Source: Tilletiopsis washingtonensis (Eukaryota > Basidiomycota > Exobasidiomycetes > Entylomatales). Taken from it: 64,000 nucleotides of DNA. A model generated the notes under the pieces. The model did no database searches. It had not been told where the DNA came from and saw nothing but the letters and a program-made list of their open reading frames with translations. This document shows positions 41,881-51,302 of this stretch, one piece after another. The DNA lies in the NCBI RefSeq assembly GCF_003144115.1, contig NW_020311999.1, positions 266,239-330,238 of the forward strand, read 5' to 3'. Numbering within the stretch: the first letter of the stretch is position 1; each line of letters opens with the position of its first letter. A program made the position numbers and the translations under genes.

Positions 41881-43518
41881 ATGCTCGGCAAGAATGAGGA
41901 CCGCGTCACGCCCAAGGAGGTGTACAACTTCAAGATCTGGGTCATGGCGACCATCGCCGCCTTCGGCTCGCTCATGATCGGATACGACTCGTCGTTCGTC
42001 GGCGGCGCCCTCGCCCTGCCCTCGTTCACGCACGAGTTCGGCAAGCTCAACCCCACGACGAGCGCCAACCTCGTGTCGACCTACCAGGCCGGCGCCTTCT
42101 TCGGCGCCTTCTGCGGCTACCCGCTCGGCTACTTCCTCGGCCGCAAGTGGGGCATCGCCGTGTGCGGCTTCGTCTTCACCGTCGGCTCCATCATCATGGT
42201 CATTGCCAACTCCTCGACGGGCCTCGGCCCCATCTACGGCGGCCGCGCCATTGCCGGTCTCGCCATCGGCGCCGCCTCGAACCTCGCTCCCACGTACATC
42301 TCCGAGATCGCTCCCAGCGCCATCCGCGGTGCCCTCGTCGGCATGTGGGAGGTCGGATGGCAGGTCGGCGGCATCTGCGGCTTCTGGGTCAACTACGGCG
42401 TCAAGCAGCACGAGAGTGACACGGGCTCGGCGCAGTGGCTCATTCCCTTTGGCCTCCAGCTCGTGCCCGGCGCCATGCTCTTCATCGGCTCCTTCTTCCT
42501 CATCGAGTCGCCGCGCTGGCTGCTGACGCGCGACCGCCGCGACGACGCCTCGCGCAACCTCTGCAAGCTGCGCAACCTCGACCCCTCGCACCCCTACGTC
42601 ATGGACGAGATGGCGCTCTTCGAGGAGACGCTCGCCCGTGAGCGCCGCGAGGTCGGCCGCACCTTCTGGGGCCCCATCAAGTTCGCCTTCACGTCGCGCA
42701 CCATGCTCAAGCGCCTCGCACTCGCCTCGTCGATGTTCATCGTGCAGAACGCGTCCGGCATCAACTCGATCAACTACTACTCGCCCACCATCTTCCGCGC
42801 CATCGGCATCACCGGCACGTCCACCGCGCTCCTCACCACGGGTGTGTTCGGCGTCATCAAGACGCTCGGCGCCATCATCTGGATCGCGATCCTCATCGAG
42901 CGCCTCGGTCGCCGCAAGATCATGATGTTCGGTGCCGCCGGCTGCTCGGCCTTCATGATCTGGATCGGTGTCTACGTCGCCGTCGCCGCCAACCGCGCGC
43001 CCGTCGCCGGCGCCACGCTTTCCGCCGGCGGCCGCTCCGCCGTCGCCGCCTTCTACCTCTGGACGATCGTGTACGGCTCCACGCTCAACGGCACGCCGTG
43101 GGTCATCGGCGCCGAGATCTTCCCGCAGTCCTCGCGCCCCGTCGGCATGGCCATCGTCGCCGCCTCCAACTGGCTCTACAACCTCGCCATCTCGCTCGGC
43201 ACGCCGCACGCCTTTGCCTGGTCGCGCTTCGGCCTCTTCCTCATCTTCGCCGGCCTGTCTGCCATCGCCGTTCCCTACATCTACTTCGTGCTACCGGAGA
43301 CCGCCGGCGTGCCCCTTGATCGCATGTCCGACCTTTTCTCGTCAAAGAACGGGCCTATTAGACACCGGCACGGCAAGGTCATGGCCATGGCTCGCGCCGA
43401 GCACGACGGCACGGCCAACAACGGCCACGTGCTTCCCCACGCCGGCAGCGAGGGCGACTCGACGCCCGAGAAGCGCTCGACCGACCTCGAGACCGGCGAC
43501 GCTGCGCTCAGCAAGTAA
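41881..43518 (+). CDS. MFS sugar/quinate transporter (quinate permease-like)
   Basis: Single exon, 545 residues, 12 membrane segments. Major facilitator sugar-porter marks: GYDSSFVGGALALPSF, STYQAGAFFGAFCGYPLGYF, YGGRAIAGLAIGAASNLAP, YISEIAPSAIRGALVG, ESPRWLLTRDRR, NYYSPTIFRAIGITGT, TPWVIGAEIFPQSSR and PETAGVPLDRM. Many of these, including WEVGWQVGGICGFWVNYGV and INSINYYSPTIFRAIGITGT, are close to the QutD/Qa-y quinate permease branch rather than to hexose carriers. The C-terminal cytosolic tail (60 residues) is hydrophilic. Strong use of C-ending codons and a single exon suggest high expression. It stands head to head with the dehydrogenase gene, so the two may be co-regulated for quinate or shikimate uptake and oxidation. 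Confidence 0.9.
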   Translation: MLGKNEDRVTPKEVYNFKIWVMATIAAFGSLMIGYDSSFVGGALALPSFTHEFGKLNPTTSANLVSTYQAGAFFGAFCGYPLGYFLGRKWGIAVCGFVFTVGSIIMVIANSSTGLGPIYGGRAIAGLAIGAASNLAPTYISEIAPSAIRGALVGMWEVGWQVGGICGFWVNYGVKQHESDTGSAQWLIPFGLQLVPGAMLFIGSFFLIESPRWLLTRDRRDDASRNLCKLRNLDPSHPYVMDEMALFEETLARERREVGRTFWGPIKFAFTSRTMLKRLALASSMFIVQNASGINSINYYSPTIFRAIGITGTSTALLTTGVFGVIKTLGAIIWIAILIERLGRRKIMMFGAAGCSAFMIWIGVYVAVAANRAPVAGATLSAGGRSAVAAFYLWTIVYGSTLNGTPWVIGAEIFPQSSRPVGMAIVAASNWLYNLAISLGTPHAFAWSRFGLFLIFAGLSAIAVPYIYFVLPETAGVPLDRMSDLFSSKNGPIRHRHGKVMAMARAEHDGTANNGHVLPHAGSEGDSTPEKRSTDLETGDAALSK

Positions 43519-45286
43519 ACTTGCACGAACAGCCTGCCAGGCGACCCCCTTCTCCTCCTCCCCCTTGCACGCGTTCCGCTCTCACTCTTCCCGGGCTCCC
43601 ACCACGTCACGTTACCTGCACTGCTCCTGATGTACCCCTAGCACTGTGCCACAGCTGCAACGACAATTCTGCCACACACACGTCTGAGCTTGCGACTGAG
43701 TCTGCGCCGCGAGAGCTCGAAGGGCGCGCGTCCGATCGAGGAGGAGGAGGAGGTTCGACGGCGCGGCACGCCCGCAAAAAGTCACGTGCGCCTGACGCAG
43801 CAGCGAGCGCCTCGCCCCTCCGCTTTTGACACCGCACTGCGCTGTCTCAGGGCTCTGACATGGCCATGTGCGAGCTCGCAGTATCTGCAGCAGAGCGACA
43901 TTCGTTCCGCATCACAGCGCCATCAGCGGCATTGTGTGCGCGGCCTCCGACGAGGCGACTGTCGCGCACGCGGCTGCGGCGCGCTGCGCGAGCTGTGGGC
44001 TGCTTTCGCGCGCCAAGTGCGCCTGCGGCGAGGAGGCAGCCGATTTTGCCGCAGCAAGCGCACTCGCCGTCAAACTGGGAGATGCGCACCGCTTTGCACG
44101 GATCCGGAGGGGCATCCATAAGCGCCCGGCGGCGCTGGAGGCATCGGCGCGGCGCGCATCTGCATCTGGGCTTTGCTCGCCCGCGCTGCGAGAGGCGCCG
44201 CCCGGCGGAGCGGTGCGCTGCGGTGCCGCCTCGCTGTCTCACGCTCGCCTCCTGCCTGGATCTCGCTGCGGGCGGCGTGCCCGCAGAGGCCACAAGGCAC
44301 GGGAGCAGTCAGCGGCGACGCAACGCGCCACGTCGCCGCCGCCGGCACGCGTCGCGTTGGGCAAGCCCCGGCACTGGCGAGGTGCTGAGCACGGCACACG
44401 GGCAGTGTGCGGCCGCCCGGCACGAGATGCGCTAAGGGCGGGCGGCGCGGCGCCGCAGTGCAAATTGCGCCGCAGGCGGCAGCGTGCGTGCGTGCGTGCG
44501 TGTGCCTTCTCACACACGCGGCGAGGTCGTCGCCTGGGCTGACAACCACATTGCGCTGAGGAGGTGAGCTGCGGGATGCAGCGTCTGTCATGCTGGCAGA
44601 GCATGAAAGTGTGATATGGTGTCCGCGCGGCGATAGCACGAGGAGCGGCGGCCGGCAGGGCGGCAGAGGCTGCAGCTGCAGGTCCCGCGCGCGCAAGAGG
44701 CGCTGCTGCTGCCGTGCCCACGTCTCGCGGCGGCGCGCGGCGCGCGCGCCCTTCGCCCGCGCGCCTCGGCTCTCGGCCGCGCGGCGCGGTGCGCGTGCGC
44801 TGCTGCGCCTGCGCTCCCTCGTCTCGCCCTCCATCATCCCCCATCCCCCTCGCTTCACGTCGCCGCCGCACCACCGCCGCGCGGCCCGCTCTCCCTCGTT
44901 CCTCGCATACCCTCCGTCTCGCACGTCTCTTCTGCGCGGCACACGCGCGCACAGCAGCCCGGCACGCTCCGCCGGCCACTTTGCGCCTAGCCTCCGCGCG
45001 CCGCTACCCGCCTCCCGCGCGAGACGCGCGCCGCCGCGCTCCATCCGTTGCGGCCGCCGCTTGCTGCACCCTGCACGCACGCTCGAGCCTCCCGTGCGCG
45101 CGTGCGTGCGTCTCGCAGCATCCTGTTGCATCGCTTGCACGCCTTCTGCGCTGCACTCCGCCGTCGAAGCGTCCTGCATCGGCATCCGCAGCCTGCGCCT
45201 GAGCGTCGCCGTCTCGCACCTCCCGTCGGCCGCGCATCTCTGCTGCACTGAGCGCTCCACCGCTGCGTGCGTCGAGGGCCGCCGAC
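43519..45286. other. Intergenic region of about 1.8 kb
   Basis: Begins with a C/T-rich 3' flank of the permease (to about 43660). A short GTGC tetranucleotide run lies at 44483..44503, and an isolated CATAAG at 44117..44122 has no gene behind it. The right half is a long GC- and C/T-rich leader to the RNA-binding protein gene. I see no gene. Confidence 0.45.
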
Positions 45287-48200
45287 ATGTCTGCGGCGGA
45301 CGTCTCCGCCGCACAGCGCGTCGGCGTCGGCACCGCCTCGGGCGCAGCAACGCCGGGCGGCATGTCGCGTCCGGGCGGCATGCCGTCGGGCCAGGCCAAC
45401 TTCGGGCCAGGGCCGTTCGCGTCGCGCTCGGGCACGCCGGGCCACGCCCTGCCGCCGCAGTCGCAGCAAGACTCGCAGCAGCAGGCGTACCAGAAGCAGC
45501 AGTGGGCGCAGGGCCAGATGCAGATGCAGCCGCCGCCGCAGCAGCAGCGTGACTGGCGCGAGGAGATGCGCTCGCCGCCTGGATTTGCCGCACATGGCTC
45601 GGGCGCTTCGCAGCAGCAGCAGCTGCATGCGCAGCATGCCTCGCCGCCGCCGGGTCTCGAGCAGCAGCACCAGCAGCCGGCTCTGGCTGCACCTCGCGCC
45701 GTGCCGCCGTACCCGCGCTTCCAGTCTCCGAATCCGCTCGAGGGCGACTCTGCGCGCTCGCCGTCGCCGTCGAAGCGCAACGGCGCGGGCAACAGCGCCA
45801 GCGGCGGCCCGCCGAACTTTGTCTTTGGCGACGCCCGCGAGCGCTGGGCCAGCGTCGGCCAGGCGCAGCAGCACGGATCTGCAGGCCCGCCGCCGGGCTA
45901 CTACGGTCAGCAGGGCCCGCCGGGTCCGCAGGGTCACCCACAGCAGCAGCCGCAGCAGCAGCAGCAGCAGCAACACCAGAGCCACGGCCCGCCGCAGCTG
46001 CAGCCGCAGCGCTCCGACGAGCGCCGCGCTCAGGAGCCGCACGGCAGCTACGCAGAGCTGTGGGCCAGCGCACGCCAGAGCGCCGACGGTCCGCGCGGCC
46101 CGCCGCCGTCTGGCCCGCCGCCTCAGCGTGCTCAACACGCTTCTGACCCGCCGCAGGGTCCGTCGCGAGGCATGCACGAGCTCGAGCACGGCAGCTCGCG
46201 CTTCGAGGGCGGTCCGGGTGCCTTTGCGCGCGACGACGGCCCGTACGCCTCCATGACGTCCAACGGCCTGGGCCGCAGCGCGCAGGACGACGCGTCGCTC
46301 ATGGGCTTCATCCACGGCGGCATGCCCGGCGTGCCTGCGTCGGGCAGTCTGAGCCCGCGCAGCCTGCTGCACTACCACCACCAGCAGGTGCAGGCGCAGC
46401 AGGCGCTGGCCATGCAGACGGCACAGCAGAGCTCGGGGCTCAGTGGCGGCAGCACGCTCATGAGCGCCGGCGCGCCCGAGGAGATCACGACCGTCTTCAT
46501 CGTCGGCTTCCCAGACGACATGACGGAGCGCGAGTTCGCCAACATGTTCCTCTTCGCCAAGGGCTTCGAGGCCTCGACGCTGAAGATTCCAGCTGGCGGG
46601 CCGACTGTGCCTGGCGGCCCGCATCGGCCCGAGAACGGCGCTCTGTCTGGACCAGGTGGCCCGTACAATGCCGTCACGATGCCCGGCGCAGGCCTATTTG
46701 ACCTGGCTGGGCCTGGTCCGCCGGGCGGCTGGGACGAGCACAGCCTCTCGCTGGCACTCTCTCGCGCCGGCGCGGGCGATGCATTCTCCTCGCTCTCGAA
46801 CCTCGGCGGCCTGTCAAGCGCGCTGCAGGGGCTCGGCGGCCCCTCGAACAGCATGACGCCCGGCGGCAAGATCAAGCAGATCATCGGCTTTGCCAAGTTC
46901 CGCACGCGCTCCGAGGCGCTCGAGGCGCGCGACGCGCTCAATGGCCGCAAGATTGACGCTGAGCGCGGCTGCGTCCTCAAGACGGAGATGGCCAAGAAGA
47001 ACCTGCACACCAAGCAGCGCCCCGTGCTCTCGCAGACGAACCCGATCCTCGACTCGTCTGGCTTCCCGACCTCGGGTGGGCCGCCGCCGCCAGGCCCGCC
47101 GCCGTCTTCGCAGTTTCCGGGCGGCATGGGCGGCCCGCCAGCGCCCGGCAGCCTTCATGAGCGCGAGCTGGGCTTCCAGCGTCCACCTGGCGGCTCAAGC
47201 AGCAGCGGTGCAGGGCCGTCGAGCGCCGGCCCGTACGGTAGCTTCACTGGCGGGCCGCACGCCAGCTTCGACCCGTTCCCGGGCAGCTCGAGCGGCAGCA
47301 GCGGCGGTCCTGCAGGCCCGCACTCTGCCAATGGCATGCTCTCGCCCTCTCACGAGGGCTTTGGACGGCCAGACTTCTTCGGCCCGCCGCCGACAGGTCC
47401 GCGCGGCCAGATGCAGTCCATGCCTGGAGCGCGCGGCGGCTACGGCTCGGACGCCGGGCCGCAGCAGAGCGCAGAGCCTGCACGCTCCGGTCCGCCAAGC
47501 GGCCCGAGCCAGCAAGCGCCTGGCGACAAGTGGGCTCCGGCGATGGGACCGCTCGACTATTTTGACGGGCCCAACGCGCGCTATGATAGCTCGCAGCAAC
47601 AGCAGCAGCAGCGCGGCCCTCCAGGCATGCCGCAGCAGGGCCAGCAGCAACCGCAAGGCCAGCAGCAGCAAAGCCGTCCCGGCCGCTCCGAGCAGCAGCC
47701 GCAGCAGAACACGCAGGGCCAGTCGGCCCAGCAGCTGCGCGGACCCGACTGGAGCACGCTGGGCTCGCCGCCGAGCATGTATGGCCAGGCGCGCGCCGCG
47801 CCGCTCGGCTTCGGCCCGCAGGCGCGCAAGGGCCTGAGCGGCAGCGCCAGCCCGCTCGGCGAGCACGGCGGCAGTGGTGCGCCGAGCTCGGGCAGCGGAG
47901 ACAGCCTCGGCGCGCGCGGCCAGGAGGATTTTGGCATAGGGGAGTCGACGGCTCGGGTGCTGCACAGCACCTCGCCGCCTCGAACAGGGTCTGAGACGAT
48001 CAGGCACGGAGCGGATGAGTCTATCCTCTCCAGCCTGCGCCAGCGCACACCGCAGCAGCAGCAGCAGCCATCGCAGGCAGCGGCCCAGCAGGGCCGCGCC
48101 GCGTCCGGCTTCCCTGCGCGGTTCGGCGCTCTCAGACTCGACTCCCCGCACGTCCCGAACCCCTCTCCCTCTGCCTCGCTTCCTTCCTTTGGCTCCTCTT

Positions 48201-48907
48201 TCCCTCCTCCGCGCGCGAATGCCAGCGAGCAGCACGCTGCCTCGTCTGGCTTCTCGCCCAGCTCAGTGCTGCCGCCACGCCCGCGCTCGCGCCATGACAG
48301 CATCAGCGCGTCGTCCGCGTCTATCGGCAACCCCTCGAGCCCCACCAGCCCGCTCTCGAGCCCGTCAAGCAGATCCTTCTCGATCGACCAGAACCCGCCG
48401 GGAAACACCATCTTCGTCGGCAACCTGCCAGCCAGCGCCTCGGCTGGCCCGACTGCCGCGCATCTGGAAGAGCAGCTGCGGAATGCCTTCACGCCGCGGC
48501 CTGGCTTCCGGCAGATCTCGTTCCGCGTCAAGACAAACGGGCCCATGTGCTTCGTCGAGTTTGAGGACGTGCACCGGGCCGCGCAGGCCCTCGCCGACCT
48601 CAACGGCGACACGCTAGGCGGCGCCGTCAAGAACGGCGGCCTGCGCCTCAGCTTCTCGAAGAACCCGCTCTTCCGCAGCACGATACCCGGCCCTGACGGC
48701 GTCAGCGCGACGTCGGCGCCCGGAAGCCAAGGCGAGCGATCTCCGGTCCTCACCTCGCCGTCTCTCGGGCCCGCGCGCCTGAGCCTGGCTCAGGCCAGCG
48801 AGACTCTCGTGAGTCGAAGCGAGCACCAGCGCAATGGCGCGCACCTGCTGACCCTACCGTCAGCTCAGCACCAGTCGGACCTCTCAGCTCGACTTCGATT
48901 CTCTTAA
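45287..48907 (+). CDS. WHI3: WHI3/Scw1-type RNA-binding protein (5' part of a probable fused gene)
   Basis: The first exon is open from 45287 to a stop at 48905..48907 (1,206 residues if unspliced). RRM 1 starts near residue 396 (ITTVFIVGFPDDMTEREFAN) and is split by a Gly/Pro-rich insert of about 90 residues before its second half (QIIGFAKFRTRSEALEARD). RRM 2, about residues 1038-1125, has TIFVGNLP, NGPMCFVEFEDVHRAAQAL and GGLRLSFSKNPLF, the signature of yeast Whi3 and S. pombe Scw1, which bind mRNAs to control G1 cyclins, wall integrity and condensates. Long Gln/Gly/Pro-rich prion-like tracts surround both. After RRM 2 a strong donor (CTC|GTGAGTCG at 48809) and acceptor CTCTCAG (48887) define a 79-nt intron in phase 0 that removes the stop and leads straight into the LTO1 exons. 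Confidence 0.85.
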   Translation: MSAADVSAAQRVGVGTASGAATPGGMSRPGGMPSGQANFGPGPFASRSGTPGHALPPQSQQDSQQQAYQKQQWAQGQMQMQPPPQQQRDWREEMRSPPGFAAHGSGASQQQQLHAQHASPPPGLEQQHQQPALAAPRAVPPYPRFQSPNPLEGDSARSPSPSKRNGAGNSASGGPPNFVFGDARERWASVGQAQQHGSAGPPPGYYGQQGPPGPQGHPQQQPQQQQQQQHQSHGPPQLQPQRSDERRAQEPHGSYAELWASARQSADGPRGPPPSGPPPQRAQHASDPPQGPSRGMHELEHGSSRFEGGPGAFARDDGPYASMTSNGLGRSAQDDASLMGFIHGGMPGVPASGSLSPRSLLHYHHQQVQAQQALAMQTAQQSSGLSGGSTLMSAGAPEEITTVFIVGFPDDMTEREFANMFLFAKGFEASTLKIPAGGPTVPGGPHRPENGALSGPGGPYNAVTMPGAGLFDLAGPGPPGGWDEHSLSLALSRAGAGDAFSSLSNLGGLSSALQGLGGPSNSMTPGGKIKQIIGFAKFRTRSEALEARDALNGRKIDAERGCVLKTEMAKKNLHTKQRPVLSQTNPILDSSGFPTSGGPPPPGPPPSSQFPGGMGGPPAPGSLHERELGFQRPPGGSSSSGAGPSSAGPYGSFTGGPHASFDPFPGSSSGSSGGPAGPHSANGMLSPSHEGFGRPDFFGPPPTGPRGQMQSMPGARGGYGSDAGPQQSAEPARSGPPSGPSQQAPGDKWAPAMGPLDYFDGPNARYDSSQQQQQQRGPPGMPQQGQQQPQGQQQQSRPGRSEQQPQQNTQGQSAQQLRGPDWSTLGSPPSMYGQARAAPLGFGPQARKGLSGSASPLGEHGGSGAPSSGSGDSLGARGQEDFGIGESTARVLHSTSPPRTGSETIRHGADESILSSLRQRTPQQQQQPSQAAAQQGRAASGFPARFGALRLDSPHVPNPSPSASLPSFGSSFPPPRANASEQHAASSGFSPSSVLPPRPRSRHDSISASSASIGNPSSPTSPLSSPSSRSFSIDQNPPGNTIFVGNLPASASAGPTAAHLEEQLRNAFTPRPGFRQISFRVKTNGPMCFVEFEDVHRAAQALADLNGDTLGGAVKNGGLRLSFSKNPLFRSTIPGPDGVSATSAPGSQGERSPVLTSPSLGPARLSLAQASETLVSRSEHQRNGAHLLTLPSAQHQSDLSARLRFS

Positions 48908-49627
48908 CAACCTCGAGGAGACGTGAGTGGGCGCCGGCGCCTCTCCGCTCCGCACGCGTGCTCATCGATGCGTCCGACTGTGCCAGCTCCTACCGCGAGG
49001 GCTACGCCAACGGCCACGCCCACGGCGAGCTGCACGGCACGTTCGAGGGCCGCGAGCTCGGACAGCTCAAGGGCTTCGAGGTGTGGGAGGAGGTCGGCTA
49101 CTACGAGGGCATGGCGCGCTTCTGGCTCGGCAATCTCGAGGCGCAGGCGCCCGACGCAGCCAGCAGGTGAGCACTGCGTGATTAGTCGACCTCTCGCAGC
49201 ATGCTGACCTGTTCCCCGCAGATCGCGCAAGCAGCAGAAGCAGATCCAGGCCCTCTCCGCCCTAGAGACGCTCATCGGCTTCTTTCCGGTGGACAATGCC
49301 GACGCGGCCACGGGCCCGACGAACCTCGCCGACACGATCCTGGCAGCCCGCGATGCCGAGGACGCGCAGGCCGCCGCCTCGCCCGCAGGCACGGCAACGC
49401 CGGACGCCGAGTCGCGCGACGATGCCGAGACCGACCCGTCGAAGCTCGACATGCTGGCGCTGCTCGAGCGCATCCGTGCGCGCTACAAGCTCGTCTGCTC
49501 GGTGCTCGGCGTGCGTCCGCGCCTCGCCGCTGCTGGCGCTGAGTCGTCAGCCGCAGACGACCAGCCTGCGGCGCGCTCTGCCGTCGTGCACGGGCGCACC
49601 GTCGATCCCGACCAGCTCAACTTCTGA
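48888..49627 (+). CDS. LTO1: LTO1 (Yae1-partner) module, 3' part of the probable WHI3-LTO1 gene
   Basis: Exons 48888..48922, 48987..49166 and 49222..49627 encode 206 residues. It starts LDFDSLNNLEETSYREGYA, aligning with the extreme N-terminus of yeast Lto1 (MDFDNLLNLEEQYYQEG) except that the Met is Leu. The deca-Gly repeat follows: YANGHAHGELHGTFEGRELG and QLKGFEVWEEVGYYEGMARF, then a helix ALSALETLIGFFPV and LLERIRARYKLVCSVLGV. It ends DPDQLNF, an aromatic C-terminus as in Lto1 proteins, where the last residues recruit the cytosolic iron-sulphur targeting complex. Lto1 with Yae1 helps insert the Fe-S cluster into Rli1/ABCE1. An in-frame stop lies just upstream and there is no ATG between it and the module, so the only in-frame way in that I find is the 79-nt intron from the WHI3 frame. 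Confidence 0.85.
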
Positions 49628-51302
49628 GGCTCTGTCCGCCTTTCTCTCAACCTCGCTCGAGCACAAGTCACCTAGCCTCGCTTCTCCCGACCGCACCACA
49701 CATTTCGGAAACCTCACTTCTCCCGGCTGCTCTCGGCACGCTTCAGGATGGATCGCAGCGGCTGCTCTGCCCGCGCCCAAGACTGCCCATACAAGTGCTC
49801 CGCCAGCTCCCGCTTCATTCTTCGCTCTCGCTCGTCCACCGCACAGAAAAAGACACATCAACACCAACACACCGCCAAGCCCACCCTTGCCGTCGATATC
49901 CTCCTCTCGCTCTTCGCATTGCGCTCTTCGTCTGCCATGTCTCCTCGGCCCTCCGCGCCCCACGCCTCTCGCCCATCGCACGTTCGTCCACGGCCAAGCT
50001 GCACCCACTTTCCAAAGCACACACTACCACACACTCAACCACGCCTAGTCGCACACTCCACCTCTTCATCCCACGCCGCGGCATGCAGCCGCTGCTTACC
50101 CCACCCTCATCTCCACGTCTGCTGCCTTGGTTACCTCTTTGCACCGTCCCGTCGCTCCCGTCTGCCCTGGTCTTCCCTGCTGCTCTCTCTCTCTCTCCTG
50201 TGCGTGTGCATTCCTTATTCTAGCAAAGCCCCGCCCTTTCTCGTCCATCCGTCTCGCCCCCGGCACGCTGCTGCTGTGACCTGCCTGCCTCTCCGTCCCC
50301 TTGCAATCTCATGCCTTGGCCATCCCACGAGCCCTCGAGGCGCCGCCGCAGCGATCTCAGTCGGCCCGCGGCGCCGCAGCCCCTGACTGTCGCGAGATGG
50401 CCCTCCATAAGCACGAGCCTCGCGGCTCCGTCGCTGCGATGACGGCATGCCGCGGCCGCCCCCACAGCACGGCACGCAGCCGGGCTCTTCGCCTCCAAGC
50501 GAGCGCCCATGGCACGACATGCTCTCTGAGAGCAGCCGAGCGGACGCCGCTGCATGGCGCATCGGGCGCCGTGGCTCGTCGCCCAACCTCCCTCGGGCAT
50601 TTCACACTGCCACTGCGAATCTGTAGTGCGGCAATACAGCCGCGGCAGCGTGCCAACGCAAGGCACGAGACCGGGCGGCCGGCGGGCGGGCGGGCGGCTG
50701 GCGAGTGCGGTGCGGCGGCTCGGCGCGCGCGGCGCCGCGCTGCACGACGAACGCTTCGACGCCGGACGTCCGGCGCCTTGGGACGGCACACTGGTGCCGT
50801 GCCCGGGCTGCAACGCCTGCCGCCTGCGCGCGCTGCACGGCAGATCGCTCTCGCTCTCGACCCGCTCTCGCGGCGTGCCCCTGAGGCGCTGTGCCGCCCG
50901 CCGGGGCTGTGTCGCTCCGGGCCGCGGTGCGAGACTGGCGGCGTGCCTCGCGTTTGGGTGCGGCTGCCGGTGCCGCTGCCCAAGCACAAGCTTGGCGCGC
51001 GAGGGTCGCGCCGCCGGCCGCGCGGCGCGGTGTGAGCTGAGAGGCGCGGCTGGCACAAGGCACGCGCGCGAGGCGATGCTCGTCGTCGTCGGCGGCGGCG
51101 CTGCTCACCTCCGCCGCCATCCTCACGCCCTCGCACGCCCAGCCCTCCTCTGCTCGTCTGTCTCTCTCCAGCGCGCGCACCAGCGTCTCGCATCCTCGCC
51201 GCAGTCACCTGCCTTTGCGCGCACGTCTCGCGCCCCGCCGCGCCTCGGCCGCGGCCGCCGTTCCCTGCCTCGGCCGTGCCTCGTGCTCCGCACACACACG
51301 GC
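49628..51302. other. Intergenic region of about 1.7 kb
   Basis: The first 650 nt are strikingly C/T-rich and G-poor on the plus strand, including a ctctctctctctcct run near 50185; this is an extended case of the 3'-flank bias seen after other genes. The rest is GC-rich with shadow frames. A CATAAG at 50406..50411 has no recognised gene behind it. Confidence 0.45.

Noticed and set aside
45004-46624. Long minus-strand frames opposite the WHI3-like gene
   Set aside because: Arg/Leu/Ala-rich antisense shadows of Gln/Pro-rich coding sequence.
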